Source: Olivibacter sitiensis DSM 17696 | GTDB taxonomy: Bacteria; Bacteroidota; Bacteroidia; Sphingobacteriales; Sphingobacteriaceae | Length of the DNA stretch: 64,000 bases | Reading direction: 5' to 3' | Assembly (NCBI RefSeq): GCF_000427965.1 | Contig: NZ_ATZA01000017.1 | Location: 1 to 64,000, forward strand | Part shown: in pieces, positions 34,820 through 43,991 of the stretch | Position numbering within the stretch: the first letter of the stretch is position 1 | Layout of the letters: each line of letters begins with the position of its first letter | The notes under the pieces: model-generated | The model's input: the letters and a program-made list of their open reading frames with translations, nothing else | What the model was told of the DNA's origin: nothing | Database searches by the model: none | Position numbers and translations under genes: made by a program

Positions 34820-36028
34820 TTAAGATTTTTCGCCGTATGCAGTACGGCAATTGTTTTCCACCAATGCCCGAAATACCTTATGATAGGCCTTAACCATGAG
34901 ATCCCAACCGCAGTGGTTTAACGTATATCGCTGAAAACTCTTTCTATAAGGGTCATATAATGACGTATCCGCTATGATATGATTGACCTGTTCGACCCAA
35001 GCCGCTGCATCGCCCGATGGCAATAGGAAACCATTCCTGCCATGCCGAATAGCATCGGGTATACCATCTATATCGGCTGCGAGCACAACCGTCCCCATGA
35101 CGGATGCTTCCAAGCAAACCAATCCAAAACCTTCCATATCCCCTTCTATAGCAATATTGGGCATCAGAAACGCATCGGAAACTGCCAGCAACTGTTGTAT
35201 TCTGTCCTGCGGCAATTTCCCCACATGCCTTACCTGAGCACCCAATGAACTGTCTGCCAATATCTCCCTGATATGCTGACTATCGGACGGAAAGCCCAAG
35301 AACAGCACCAGTTTATGCCTCCATTTTTTTGGAATAGCATACAAAACCTTTTCGAGCAAGGTTTTCCGTTTGCTGAACGGTCCGACAATGAGCAGTATGG
35401 CATCTTCCCCCAAATGCGGACCTACATGACGGATAAGCCATGAAAAACCTTTGCGAAGCACTGGGCGACCCATCAGCACAAAAATACGTCTGTTGCCTAC
35501 CCGAATACCGTCCTCTTTCTGAGCTAACCACTGCTCTACCTCCTTTCTGGAGGCGCGCGTATGGAAGGCCATATTCCGGTCAACGCCATTGGCTATCACC
35601 GACACTCTTGATCGATCCAGACCAAAAGCGACCGCCTTTTCTGCTGTTGCGGCACTCACGGCAAAAAGATGGTCGTAGCAATTGAAGCGTGGCAGTATAT
35701 ACCTGTGATATAGTTTACTGGGGAAGACCACGTCCAATCCGTGTAAGGTGGCCGTTCGTCTAAGATGCTTATAGCCACGGTGAAAGGAGCAGACGGAAGC
35801 CATCAGGCCATCGCCGAAATGGACAAGGCCTATCGCGGGATTCTCCGCAATACATTTCAGTATTCTTTTCCTTAGTTTGAGGAAAAAGACGGGCAGGCTT
35901 TCCTTACCCTCATATACAATGGCATGCACCTTGGCATATTTGCGCATACCGTTTATCAGCTCAAAACTATACTTTTCTATGCCGCCGATAGCTGGCGGAT
36001 ACTTGTGACTAACAAATAGAATTTCCAT
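34820..36028 (-). CDS. Glycosyltransferase family 4 protein (last gene of operon)
   Basis: A 402-residue GT-B enzyme. The N-terminal domain has FVSHKYPPAIGGIEKYSFEL, normal for GT4; the C-terminal nucleotide-sugar domain has VIANGVDR, FVLMGRPVLRKGFSW, a KLPQDRIQQLL helix and the EGDMEGFGLVCLEA acidic motif (Ex7E), then DGIPDAIRHGRNGFL. It overlaps the flippase-like gene by 20 bp. The donor and acceptor are unknown; with the lipid genes around it, transfer of sugar to a membrane lipid is a reasonable inference. Confidence 0.9.
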   Translation of the reverse strand: MEILFVSHKYPPAIGGIEKYSFELINGMRKYAKVHAIVYEGKESLPVFFLKLRKRILKCIAENPAIGLVHFGDGLMASVCSFHRGYKHLRRTATLHGLDVVFPSKLYHRYILPRFNCYDHLFAVSAATAEKAVAFGLDRSRVSVIANGVDRNMAFHTRASRKEVEQWLAQKEDGIRVGNRRIFVLMGRPVLRKGFSWLIRHVGPHLGEDAILLIVGPFSKRKTLLEKVLYAIPKKWRHKLVLFLGFPSDSQHIREILADSSLGAQVRHVGKLPQDRIQQLLAVSDAFLMPNIAIEGDMEGFGLVCLEASVMGTVVLAADIDGIPDAIRHGRNGFLLPSGDAAAWVEQVNHIIADTSLYDPYRKSFQRYTLNHCGWDLMVKAYHKVFRALVENNCRTAYGEKS

Positions 36029-37013
36029 TTTTTATAGACGGGTAAGTATTTTTTGACATATGCAAAACAGCATAGAAAAGGGCAACGATGCCCATCCAAC
36101 ACAATTGCCTAGCTCTTCTGAGGATGGAAACGGCCAGCCAAATAGCGGCAGAATTTATCCCCACGAGATCCAATGCCATTTTATTGCCTAGCTCTTCGAT
36201 ACCCAGCTGTCCAGGAATGAAAGAAGCTGTTGATTTGACAAAAACAATGCCCATATCCATTAAGAGTCCTTGTATTAACAAGATCGGTTGGTCTAGGAAA
36301 TATAGGAGGAGTACCAGTTCCAACGAACCGACCAGCCAGTGCAGGGAAAAAAAGCATGTGGAACAAAGAAACGATCGTAGGTGTCGCGTCCTGTAATGAT
36401 ATATAGCCTCCCTTACCTTTCGTAACTCCGCCAGCAGTTTTCCCAAAAGACCCTCGGTTTTGACAGGTGGCTTATTGAATGGTGTATTTTTACTATCACA
36501 AAAAACTAATGAAATGATAATCAACAAAATAAACAAAGGAATCAGCAATAAGGTTAGCCTAGCAATGAGGGTCAATTGCATAGCCGAGAAAAAGACGAGC
36601 CATACCATGGCCAGCAACAAGAGGCTAAGCTGGCTAAAGATCATGATAATGCGCGAAAGGTAGACGGAGTTATGGAGTTCTTGCTGGTCAATACCCCGAG
36701 CTTTGAGTAGTTGTACCTTCGACCATTCACCAGCCAGTACACCTGTAGGGTTCAATTGGCCTACCGTCTCGCCAATTTGCCTAACCATAAATAGCCTGAA
36801 AAGGTTCAGGGAAGATCTCCCCTTTTCCGTAAAGCAATAATACCAACCTAAAGTACCCAAGAAATAGGCCACAGCAGTACTCACCATGACCCATATAAAC
36901 CTCGCCCCCACGTTTCTAAGCACCTCCCATGTCTGGCGGAAGTCTGTTGCTCTGATGAAAAAGAACAGGCAACATGCCACTGCAAGAACAAGCAAAACCT
37001 TGATGTATTTCAC
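36009..37013 (-). CDS. LPG-synthase-TM/UPF0104 flippase-like membrane protein
   Basis: A 334-residue integral membrane protein with about eight hydrophobic helices. It matches the lysylphosphatidylglycerol synthase transmembrane (flippase) family in pattern: GWYYCFTEKG, the QIGETVGQLNPTGVLAGEWSKVQLLKARG loop and FIPGQLGIEELGNKMAL near the C terminus. It lacks the aminoacyl transfer domain, so it is a stand-alone transporter-like module. The start codon is GTG at 37013, whose G is shared with the TAG stop of the upstream glycosyltransferase; the downstream gene overlaps by 20 bp. The three genes are tightly coupled, pointing to assembly and transbilayer movement of a glycolipid. Confidence 0.85.
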   Translation of the reverse strand: MKYIKVLLVLAVACCLFFFIRATDFRQTWEVLRNVGARFIWVMVSTAVAYFLGTLGWYYCFTEKGRSSLNLFRLFMVRQIGETVGQLNPTGVLAGEWSKVQLLKARGIDQQELHNSVYLSRIIMIFSQLSLLLLAMVWLVFFSAMQLTLIARLTLLLIPLFILLIIISLVFCDSKNTPFNKPPVKTEGLLGKLLAELRKVREAIYHYRTRHLRSFLCSTCFFSLHWLVGSLELVLLLYFLDQPILLIQGLLMDMGIVFVKSTASFIPGQLGIEELGNKMALDLVGINSAAIWLAVSILRRARQLCWMGIVALFYAVLHMSKNTYPSIKNGNSIC

Positions 37014-38200
37014 TAAGAGGCCAATTTCTTTAACGCTACAGGATTGGTTTCTTTTTTGGCAAGTTTGTTAAGATCATTGAAATAAGTATCGGCCAACATT
37101 GGCCAATCATAATTTTGACAAACTGACAGGGCACTTGCCGCTAGTTGACGAGCCAATTTATGATCGGTGGCAATCTGTTCAATCCGATCTAAAAAACTGC
37201 TTACATCGCTTGCATCGCATTTATAACCGTTCTCTCCATCTGTTATAAAATCCTTGCTGCCGCCCCCATCGGCAATGACACAAGGCAAGCCCGAGGCCAT
37301 CGCTTCAAGCACCACATTTCCAAACGTCTCCGTGATTGACGGAAAAAGAAATACCGTTGCAGAAGCATACAATGGTGCCAGCTGTTCGTGGCTCAACTGC
37401 CCCATAAAAAAAGCATGCGGCATACGTAGTCTACATTGCTTCATAGCTGCCCCATCTCCTACTATGATAAAATTGTACGAAAGTTCTCGCTGCTGTGCCA
37501 GTTCATAAACGGCAATAAGCGTTTTCAGATTCTTTTCCCATACCAAACGGCTAGCAAAGAGAATACAGGGCCTTTTATTACCGGTTATGCGTTCCGTCAA
37601 TCGCTTATCTTTCTTCATCGGATTGAAAAGGTTGAGATCAATCCCCCTTTTCCAGAGGCGAATACGGTTATTCTCCATTCCTTTGGACTGCAATTCCAAG
37701 GCAATGCTTTCCGAAGGAACGTAGATCAAATCGCAATTATTATAGAAATCATTCTGTTGGTGGATCATCTTTTTGGTAGCAAGACCGATCAAAAACGGCA
37801 ACTTGCTGAAATAATAGGCCAGATAACTGATAAAATGCGTATGATAAATACTGATGACGGGGATATGCTTACTCTTTGCGTAATGCAATCCGAAATGACC
37901 TAACAGAGAGGGCGTAGCAATATGTATAACATCTGGCGTATAGCTATCCAAACGACATTTCAACTGTTTCTGTGCTAGGTAAGGTATGGCCAAGGGATAC
38001 CTTTTGTTCAGGGGAATATTGAACGAAGGCACCTTAACGCATTCAAATCCCAGCAAGCGTTCTGGCCCATTGGCACAAATAAACAGAAATTCAAAATGGG
38101 TGGAATCAATGCGTTCGATCAATTGAAACATGGTGCGGGCAGCACCATCAAAATCGGCTATCAATACTTCGGCAAAAAAAGCGATCTTCACTTTATCCAT
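37013..38200 (-). CDS. Glycosyltransferase family 4 protein
   Basis: A GT-B glycosyltransferase, 395 residues from ATG 38200 (MDKVKIAFFAEVLIADFDGAAR); a TTG at 38236 would extend it but adds no leader. Motifs: DVIHIATPSLLGHFGL, the central WKRGIDLNLFNP, FASRLVWEKNLKTLI, and SITETFGNVVLEAMASGLPCV (Ex7E). It resembles alpha-mannosyl/glucosyltransferases acting on lipids, such as those making glycolipids in plants and bacteria under phosphate shortage, but the specific activity is not proven. Its TAG stop overlaps the GTG start of the flippase-like gene. The exonuclease-phosphatase gene lies 93 bp upstream and may belong to the same operon. Confidence 0.88.
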   Translation of the reverse strand: MDKVKIAFFAEVLIADFDGAARTMFQLIERIDSTHFEFLFICANGPERLLGFECVKVPSFNIPLNKRYPLAIPYLAQKQLKCRLDSYTPDVIHIATPSLLGHFGLHYAKSKHIPVISIYHTHFISYLAYYFSKLPFLIGLATKKMIHQQNDFYNNCDLIYVPSESIALELQSKGMENNRIRLWKRGIDLNLFNPMKKDKRLTERITGNKRPCILFASRLVWEKNLKTLIAVYELAQQRELSYNFIIVGDGAAMKQCRLRMPHAFFMGQLSHEQLAPLYASATVFLFPSITETFGNVVLEAMASGLPCVIADGGGSKDFITDGENGYKCDASDVSSFLDRIEQIATDHKLARQLAASALSVCQNYDWPMLADTYFNDLNKLAKKETNPVALKKLAS

Positions 38201-38293
38201 AGTCTCATCATGTAATAATTCAAAAATGGCAATCAAGTATGATTTTATCGCTAACAGAACATTATTTAACTGTTAATACCTAAGCACTGTATA

Positions 38294-39283
38294 TTAAGGT
38301 TTTGTAAGCTGCCAGCGAAAGCGTAGGCTGACCGCACAATGATCGGAAAGGGGATTGCCCCGATCGTCTACGAACAATTTATTTTCTACCCAGTAATCGT
38401 CAGGCTCGAGCAGCAAATCCTTGCTGTTGCGAAAAAGCACCTTATCAATGGATTCGCAGCTATCCGTCACCAGCAAATTATCCATTACTTTAAAACTTGA
38501 GCTCGGAACGGGATGTACATCGTCCTGCCTGAGCGTTGTCCATCCATCTTTCAGCCCATTTTCCATAATGAATTGATGCATATTGTCCCATTGTGCACCG
38601 TAATAGGCATTGAAATCGCCCATCACGATGACTGCTTTTCCTTTGGAATGTTCCTTGATATAATTGGACAGCTGCTCCATATTGTTTCTCCTAGCAGCAG
38701 CGGCCTTCAAGTGGTTCTCGGCATTGGCATGCACATTATAACAGTCTATCCATACGTCTTGGGCAAGTTGAATGCGGCTATAACTGAATCCTTTCGGGGT
38801 GAGACAATCTGGACCCGTACAGTCTTTCCATGCAACCCTTCGAACATCGTGAATGGGGAATTTAGATAGGGTATTCAGTCCATCTCCGAACAAAACGCTT
38901 CCTTTGGTCGTGGTTCGATAGGGATGGCCGTTGCCTCCATGGTACAGCTCGTCGTTGTAATTGAAATCCTCCTGTACATTCGCTATATCGTATCCGTTCA
39001 ACAGGTTGCCTATACGGGCAATGCTGCTTGCACGGCTTGTCTTTGCACTGGATATAGGTTCCGGTAGTCCTGCGATATTGTAGGTAATGACCGAAAATTC
39101 TCCCGCGCTTGCAAGGGGCAAAGGCGCTGGCTCCTCTGGCAAAGTGACCACTTTGCTCCTCCTCAACAAAGGGCGATGTTCCCAGGGACGGAAAGACAAT
39201 AAGCCAAAAAGTAGAATCAATATCGGAAAGACGAAAAACCGCTTTCTTCTATTGGGCAATTTAGGGAGCATGGTATACGTCAT
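38294..39283 (-). CDS. Membrane-anchored exonuclease/endonuclease/phosphatase family protein
   Basis: A 329-residue protein: basic N terminus, one transmembrane or signal-anchor helix (about 14-32), then an EEP domain with FSVITYNIAGLPEP, IANVQEDFNYN (metal-binding Glu), YNVHANAEN, VMGDFNAYY and LSDHCAVSLRF. The early part with a VQEDF motif resembles sphingomyelinase/phospholipase C-type members. It is oriented with the glycosyltransferase operon and divergent from the PlcP-like gene; with these it may take apart phospholipid head groups. ATG at 39283 is used; an internal ATG at 39271 is possible. Confidence 0.85.
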   Translation of the reverse strand: MTYTMLPKLPNRRKRFFVFPILILLFGLLSFRPWEHRPLLRRSKVVTLPEEPAPLPLASAGEFSVITYNIAGLPEPISSAKTSRASSIARIGNLLNGYDIANVQEDFNYNDELYHGGNGHPYRTTTKGSVLFGDGLNTLSKFPIHDVRRVAWKDCTGPDCLTPKGFSYSRIQLAQDVWIDCYNVHANAENHLKAAAARRNNMEQLSNYIKEHSKGKAVIVMGDFNAYYGAQWDNMHQFIMENGLKDGWTTLRQDDVHPVPSSSFKVMDNLLVTDSCESIDKVLFRNSKDLLLEPDDYWVENKLFVDDRGNPLSDHCAVSLRFRWQLTKP

Positions 39284-39411
39284 GATCGTGTCATCTTGGT
39301 TTCACAGCCCAAAATTATTTTACGTAAATAAGCAGAACGCTTACTTCATATTAAATTTTCTTTAAACATTTCCCGTTCAAAAAAAACAAACAAAACATTA
39401 TAAAACAGACA

Positions 39412-39428
39412 ATTAATACTTTGTTAAT
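39412..39428. promoter_or_regulatory. Partial 11-bp-spaced half-site pair between divergent phosphoesterase genes
   Basis: ATTAAT (39412-39417) and GTTAAT (39423-39428) are 11 bp apart, as in the four full Pho-box-like promoters, but no good -7 element lies 10 nt from it on either strand. The -7 element used by the plus-strand gene is further on (39471). Confidence 0.35.
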
Positions 39429-39470
39429 ACACACTTCATAATGGACACTTACCTTCGGGCAATAATGATT

Positions 39471-39478
39471 TAAATTTG
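39471..39478 (+). promoter_or_regulatory. -7 promoter element of the PlcP/LpxH-like gene
   Basis: TAAATTTG, exact match to TAnnTTTG, only 8 nt ahead of the ATG at 39486, so the mRNA leader would be nearly absent. Confidence 0.5.
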
Positions 39479-39485
39479 ATTTCGA

Positions 39486-40343
39486 ATGAAAAGGGAAGTC
39501 GATTTGGTAGTAATTTCGGATATTCACCTGGGAACTTATGGTTGCCGCGCCAACGAATTGCTACAATATCTCAAGAGCATTCGCCCCAAGCGAATCATCC
39601 TTAATGGAGATATCATAGACATCTGGCAGTTCAGCAAATCCTACTGGCCGGAGTCGCATACCAAGGTCTTGCGTAGGATTATGAAATTTGTCACCGAAGG
39701 TGTCTCCGTCCATTACCTGACCGGCAATCACGATGAAACGCTACGAAAGTTTAGTGATCTCCAACTAGGCAACTTCCAATTGTCCGACAAGCTGGTGCTG
39801 ACTTTGGGAAATGCCAAGGCTTGGTTCTTTCATGGCGACATATTCGACGTGACCATGCAGCATAGCAAGTGGTTGACCAAATTGGGTGCCATAGGGTACG
39901 ATTCCTTGATCCTGCTCAACAGTTTTGTAAACCGCTGTCTTACTTTTATGGGCAGGGAAAAAATGAGTTTTTCCAAAAAAGTGAAGTCCAAATTCAAAAA
40001 CGCCGTCAAATTCATCAATGACTTTGAATATACGGCTGCCGAATTGGCTGTCGAGAAGGGGTATGATTATGTAGTATGCGGGCACATTCACCAACCCGAA
40101 AAGCGGAACATCAGCACAGGAAAAGGAGAAGTATTATACCTCAACTCCGGCGATTGGGTGGAGAACATGACCGCACTGGAATACAACAAAGGGCAATGGG
40201 ATGTCTATACCTATTCTGCCTCACATTACGATGACCTGACATCAAAAGAAATCGACTTGCTTGATGCGGAAGATTTGAGCCTCAGACTGGACGTCAAAAT
40301 CCTACTGGCGCAAATGAAAGCTGAGGTAATAGTAGGTCAATAA
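39486..40343 (+). CDS. PlcP/LpxH-like metallophosphoesterase
   Basis: A 285-residue calcineurin-like enzyme: LVVISDIHLGTYGCRANELLQYL, ILNGDIIDIW, YLTGNHDE, WFFHGDIFD, and VVCGHIHQPEK. The first block (SDIHLGTxGC) and the KSYWPESHTKVLRRIMK helix are closer to the alphaproteobacterial PlcP phospholipase C, which removes phosphate head groups during phosphate shortage, than to enterobacterial LpxH. Both families are annotated as UDP-diacylglucosamine hydrolases, so LpxH function in lipid A synthesis is the alternative. Position next to OlsF-like, glycosyltransferase and exonuclease-phosphatase genes favours lipid remodelling. Confidence 0.88.
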   Translation: MKREVDLVVISDIHLGTYGCRANELLQYLKSIRPKRIILNGDIIDIWQFSKSYWPESHTKVLRRIMKFVTEGVSVHYLTGNHDETLRKFSDLQLGNFQLSDKLVLTLGNAKAWFFHGDIFDVTMQHSKWLTKLGAIGYDSLILLNSFVNRCLTFMGREKMSFSKKVKSKFKNAVKFINDFEYTAAELAVEKGYDYVVCGHIHQPEKRNISTGKGEVLYLNSGDWVENMTALEYNKGQWDVYTYSASHYDDLTSKEIDLLDAEDLSLRLDVKILLAQMKAEVIVGQ

Positions 40344-40441
40344 TTGCGTTAAAACCCCATTTATTAGCGCGTTAACGAGGTATAAAAAATATCTCGTAAA
40401 AACTATTGTCCAAAATCTTTCCATTGTTGTAATTATTTCCA

Positions 40442-40449
40442 TAAATTTG
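40442..40449 (+). promoter_or_regulatory. -7 promoter element of the yceD-rpmF operon
   Basis: TAAATTTG, exact consensus match, 29 nt ahead of the ATG at 40478; a TTG about 18-20 nt upstream fits the -33 element. Confidence 0.65.
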
Positions 40450-40477
40450 CAGGCTTAATTGCCGTGCCTTGAAAACT

Positions 40478-41005
40478 ATGCAACAATATCGCATCCCATT
40501 TGTGGGGCTGAAGACGGGAAAACATGAGTTTGAGTTCGACATCGACAAGGACTTTTTCGATGCGTTTGAATACTCTATTGTGAAGGACGGGAGTCTAAAA
40601 GCACATGTTTTGCTAGATAAGCAAGAGAGCATATTGCAGCTATCATTCCATATATATGGCAGCATTGCACTCACTTGCGACGTTTGCTTGGCAGATTTCA
40701 TGGGCAAGATAGAGATTAGGGAGCAGCTAATTGTCCGTTTTGGCGATGAGGAGATGGGTGAAAGCACGGAGGAAATCATGGTATTGCCACGAAATGAACA
40801 CGAGCTGAAACTGGCAGATACGATTTACGAATACATCAATCTTTCGGTACCCCATTATGCAAAATGCGACATACAAGGCGAAGGCATCAGCTGCGACAGC
40901 AACATGATTGAAAAGCTAAGGAGCCTTTCGAGCGAAAAAGAAGAATCGGAACAAACAAAAACAGATCCCCGTTGGGATATATTAAAGAACATAAAAAACA
41001 ATTAA
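40478..41005 (+). CDS. DUF177/YceD family protein
   Basis: A 175-residue protein of the YceD (DUF177) family, whose gene is almost always next to rpmF. ATG at 40478 fits the promoter better than the TTG at 40469. Four Cys are visible: CDVC (a CxxC pair) in the centre and KCDIQGEGISC near the C terminus, a possible zinc site. The family is linked to 23S rRNA maturation in plants and bacteria. It is 17 bp ahead of rpmF and is the first gene of the fatty-acid block. Confidence 0.9.
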   Translation: MQQYRIPFVGLKTGKHEFEFDIDKDFFDAFEYSIVKDGSLKAHVLLDKQESILQLSFHIYGSIALTCDVCLADFMGKIEIREQLIVRFGDEEMGESTEEIMVLPRNEHELKLADTIYEYINLSVPHYAKCDIQGEGISCDSNMIEKLRSLSSEKEESEQTKTDPRWDILKNIKNN

Positions 41006-41022
41006 ATTAATTAAATAAAGAG

Positions 41023-41214
41023 ATGGCACATCCAAAACGTAAAACCTCTAAATCTAGAAGGGATAAAAGAAGAACACATTACAAGGCTGAGTTGCCTACT
41101 TTGACTACTTGCGCAACTACTGGCGCCATCCATTTGCCACATAGAGCCTACAATGTTGACGGCAATCTATATTACAATGGCAAATTGCTTATTGAAAACA
41201 CTACGATTGCTTAA
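41023..41214 (+). CDS. rpmF: 50S ribosomal protein L32
   Basis: A 63-residue L32: [21 protein letters not shown], then one Cys ([16 protein letters not shown]). It lacks the two CxxC pairs of zinc-binding L32, the usual zinc-free form. In an operon with yceD; a terminator follows. Confidence 0.97.
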   Translation: MAHPKRKTSKSRRDKRRTHYKAELPTLTTCATTGAIHLPHRAYNVDGNLYYNGKLLIENTTIA

Positions 41215-41235
41215 CACCTTGAGTGTTTATTAAAA

Positions 41236-41289
41236 ACATCCCAATGTTCGCATTTATTCAATTAAATGCGGTACTTTGGGATGTTTTTT
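41236..41289 (+). terminator. Intra-operon terminator after rpmF
   Basis: Long two-part stem: ACATCCCAA / TTGGGATGT outside and CGCATTTA / TAAATGCG inside, followed by six T. It would separate ribosomal from fatty-acid gene expression. Confidence 0.85.
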
Positions 41290-41322
41290 AGTTAACGGTA
41301 GAAACAAAAGGCTTTAACAAGA

Positions 41323-42279
41323 ATGAAGATAGGCTTAGATATTATGGGTGGCGACTATGCTCCTAAGGCAGCTGTTTTAGGAGCCATCGAAGCTCATAGT
41401 GAATTGGATTCGGAAGACAAACTGGTATTAATAGGCGACGAAACGGAAGCAAAAACGCTACTTGCCGAAGCCAATTTTGACAATTCCCTATTCGAATACG
41501 TGCACACAACGGAAGTAATAAGCATGGGAGAACATCCCACTAAAGCTATTACTCAAAAACCAAATTCTAGTATCAGCGTCGGATTTCAGCTCCTAAAAGA
41601 AGGGCAAATCGACGCATTCTCGTCTGCTGGCAATACTGGAGCCATGCTGGTGGGAGCCATGTTCAGCGTGAAGCCAATACAAGGAGTGAGTAGACCTGCT
41701 ATTGCTACCTACGTGCCTCACCTGAAGGCAGGTTATGGTATCATGCTCGATGTGGGCGCCAACGCTGATTGCAAACCAGACCATTTATTGCAGTTCGGTA
41801 TCTTGGGAAGTCTGTATCTAGAGCATATTTTTGGCACCGAGTCTCCAAATGTTTGCTTACTCAACATAGGTGAAGAGAAAGAAAAAGGCAATATGCTCAC
41901 CATTGCTGCTCACCAACTATTAAGAGATAACAAACTTATCCATTTCAAGGGGAACATAGAGGGCAGGGATATCTTCAATGACGACGTGGATGTAGTGGTA
42001 TGCGATGGATTCACGGGCAATGTGGTACTGAAACTGGCCGAATCGTTCTATACGATAACGCATAAAAAGAAAATGACGGACGATTTCTTCGAGCGGTTTA
42101 ACTATGAGAACTACGGTGGCAGCCCCATATTGGGCATCAACGCACCTGTTGTCATAGGCCACGGCATATCCAACCCGAAAGCAATCAAGAACATGGTATT
42201 GCTATCGCGTACCATGAAAGAATCCAAATTCATAGATAAAGTTAAGGCTGCTTTTAATCAAGAAAAAACAAATGTCTAA
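41323..42279 (+). CDS. plsX: Phosphate acyltransferase PlsX
   Basis: A 318-residue Pls[25 protein letters not shown] at the N terminus, the [28 protein letters not shown] block, VMLDVGAN-like ([19 protein letters not shown]) and [15 protein letters not shown]. It makes acyl-phosphate from acyl-ACP for phospholipid synthesis. It overlaps fabH by 8 bp (ATGTCTAA). Confidence 0.97.
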   Translation: MKIGLDIMGGDYAPKAAVLGAIEAHSELDSEDKLVLIGDETEAKTLLAEANFDNSLFEYVHTTEVISMGEHPTKAITQKPNSSISVGFQLLKEGQIDAFSSAGNTGAMLVGAMFSVKPIQGVSRPAIATYVPHLKAGYGIMLDVGANADCKPDHLLQFGILGSLYLEHIFGTESPNVCLLNIGEEKEKGNMLTIAAHQLLRDNKLIHFKGNIEGRDIFNDDVDVVVCDGFTGNVVLKLAESFYTITHKKKMTDDFFERFNYENYGGSPILGINAPVVIGHGISNPKAIKNMVLLSRTMKESKFIDKVKAAFNQEKTNV

Positions 42280-43261
42280 AATTCACGCTGCCATTACGGC
42301 TGTTAATGGATATGTCCCTGAATACGTGCTCACCAACAAAGAGCTGGAGCAAATGGTGGACACAAATGACGAATGGATCGTTTCTCGTACCGGAATCAAA
42401 GAGAGGCATATCCTAAAGGGCGAAGGGCTAGCTACCTCGGACATGGCCGTTCCAGCGGTAAAAGGCTTGTTGGAAAAAAGAGGAATAGGCGCCGAGGAAA
42501 TTGAACTTGTCATTTTTTGTACTACCACGCCCGACATGCCTTTTCCTGCTACGGCAAATATACTGAGCGACAAAATTGGAGCGGTAAACGCTTGGGGCTT
42601 CGATCTACAGGCTGCCTGCTCTGGATTCCTTTACGGACTGACCACTGGTGCCCAGTTTATTGAAAGCGGCAGGCACAAAAAAGTATTGGTGGTAGGAGGA
42701 GACAAGATGTCTTCCATCATCGACTACCAAGACCGCGCCACTTGCATCATTTTTGGCGATGGCTGCGGCGCAGTATTGCTCGAGCCCAACACCGAGGGTT
42801 TTGGAATAATAGACAGCGTATTACATAGCGATGGTTCCGGTCGCGAACACTTGCACATGAAAGCTGGAGGCTCCTTAATGCCGGCCAGCCACCAAACTGT
42901 CGACAATCGCTTGCATTACGCCTATCAGGAGGGCAAAACGGTATTCAAGTTTGCCGTATCCAATATGGCAGATGTTGCTGCCGAAATTATGCAGCGCAAT
43001 GAGCTTACGGCCGATGATATAGCCTGGCTGGTACCGCATCAAGCAAATAAACGCATCATAGATGCTACGGCACATCGCATGGGATTGGCAGACGAGAAGG
43101 TGATGGTCAATATACAAAGATACGGCAACACCACTAGTGGCACCATTCCGCTATGCCTTTGGGAGTGGGAAAGTCAACTAAAAAAGGGGGACAAGCTGAT
43201 CCTAGCTGCTTTTGGAGGCGGTTTCACTTGGGGAGCCACCTACCTTAAATGGGCATACTGA
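42272..43261 (+). CDS. fabH: Beta-ketoacyl-ACP synthase III
   Basis: A 329-residue FabH. Catalytic Cys116 in [13 protein letters not shown], His in [13 protein letters not shown] and Asn in the NTTSGTIPL region complete the triad; [10 protein letters not shown] closes the C terminus. It starts fatty-acid synthesis by condensing acetyl- or branched acyl-CoA with malonyl-ACP. Translationally coupled to plsX. Confidence 0.97.
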   Translation: MSKIHAAITAVNGYVPEYVLTNKELEQMVDTNDEWIVSRTGIKERHILKGEGLATSDMAVPAVKGLLEKRGIGAEEIELVIFCTTTPDMPFPATANILSDKIGAVNAWGFDLQAACSGFLYGLTTGAQFIESGRHKKVLVVGGDKMSSIIDYQDRATCIIFGDGCGAVLLEPNTEGFGIIDSVLHSDGSGREHLHMKAGGSLMPASHQTVDNRLHYAYQEGKTVFKFAVSNMADVAAEIMQRNELTADDIAWLVPHQANKRIIDATAHRMGLADEKVMVNIQRYGNTTSGTIPLCLWEWESQLKKGDKLILAAFGGGFTWGATYLKWAY

Positions 43262-43306
43262 TAAATAAATTTATAAACAATAATTGCTAATTAAGGCCTA
43301 AGATTA

Positions 43307-43314
43307 TACTTTTG
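43307..43314 (+). promoter_or_regulatory. -7 promoter element of accB
   Basis: TACTTTTG, exact TAnnTTTG match, with TTG at 43284-43286 as -33 element. It overlaps the TTG codon at 43312, which therefore cannot be the start of accB. Confidence 0.7.
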
Positions 43315-43341
43315 GAAGCAAAACAACAAAAAACGAGCAAA

Positions 43342-43809
43342 ATGAGCATGGATATTAAACAGATCCAAGACCTGATAAAATTCGTTGCGAAATCAGGTGT
43401 CAATGAAGTTTCTATCGAAGAGAAAGATTTCAAAATCACTATAAAAACCAACCAAGAACCAACCTATGTTACGGCTACTCTTCCGGCACCAGTACAAGCA
43501 GCTGCGGCGGCGCCTATACAGGCTGCTGAAGTGGCAACACCGGCCAAGGAAGCGAGTGATAATTCAAAATATATCACCATAAAATCGCCAATGATAGGTA
43601 CGTTCTACCGTTCGGCAAGTCCGGAAAAACCATCTTACGTAAATGTAGGTGACGAGATACAGGCTGGCCAAATAGTGTGCATTTTGGAAGCGATGAAACT
43701 ATTTAACGAAATAGAATCGGAAGTATCCGGTAAAATCGTAAAGATATTGGTTGAAAATGCCCAACCGGTGGAATATGATCAACCGTTGTTTTTGATTGAT
43801 CCAAGTTAG
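43342..43809 (+). CDS. accB: Biotin carboxyl carrier protein of acetyl-CoA carboxylase
   Basis: BCCP of about 155 residues from ATG 43342 (or 43348, MDIKQIQDL). An N-terminal helical region, an Ala/Pro linker (about 45-80, [16 protein letters not shown]) and the biotinyl domain with the modified Lys in [14 protein letters not shown]. It has its own promoter just upstream. Carries CO2 on biotin between AccC and the carboxyltransferase. Confidence 0.95.
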   Translation: MSMDIKQIQDLIKFVAKSGVNEVSIEEKDFKITIKTNQEPTYVTATLPAPVQAAAAAPIQAAEVATPAKEASDNSKYITIKSPMIGTFYRSASPEKPSYVNVGDEIQAGQIVCILEAMKLFNEIESEVSGKIVKILVENAQPVEYDQPLFLIDPS

Positions 43810-43991
43810 TAACAGCTTTTTGCAAAATTAGCTACGTATAGCCTGGACCAAAATCCGGGCTATTTTTTGAGATACAATTATTTTCACCTAACATATTTCA
43901 ATTTAATTGAGATATGGTGGCAAGACAACGATTTCTGAGCTTATATATATTGGCTCAGCAACATAATAAAGTCGCGAATCAAACAAGCATT

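Noticed and set aside
38261-38280. TTTAAC/GTTAAT near the glycosyltransferase start as a fifth Pho-box-like site
   Set aside because: The two half sites are about 7 bp apart, not 11, and no -7 element follows at 10 nt on the minus strand.
39486-40343. Plain LpxH annotation
   Set aside because: Not excluded, but the SDIHLGTxGC and WPESHTKVL blocks and the lipid-remodelling neighbours fit PlcP better; kept as an alternative in the feature text.
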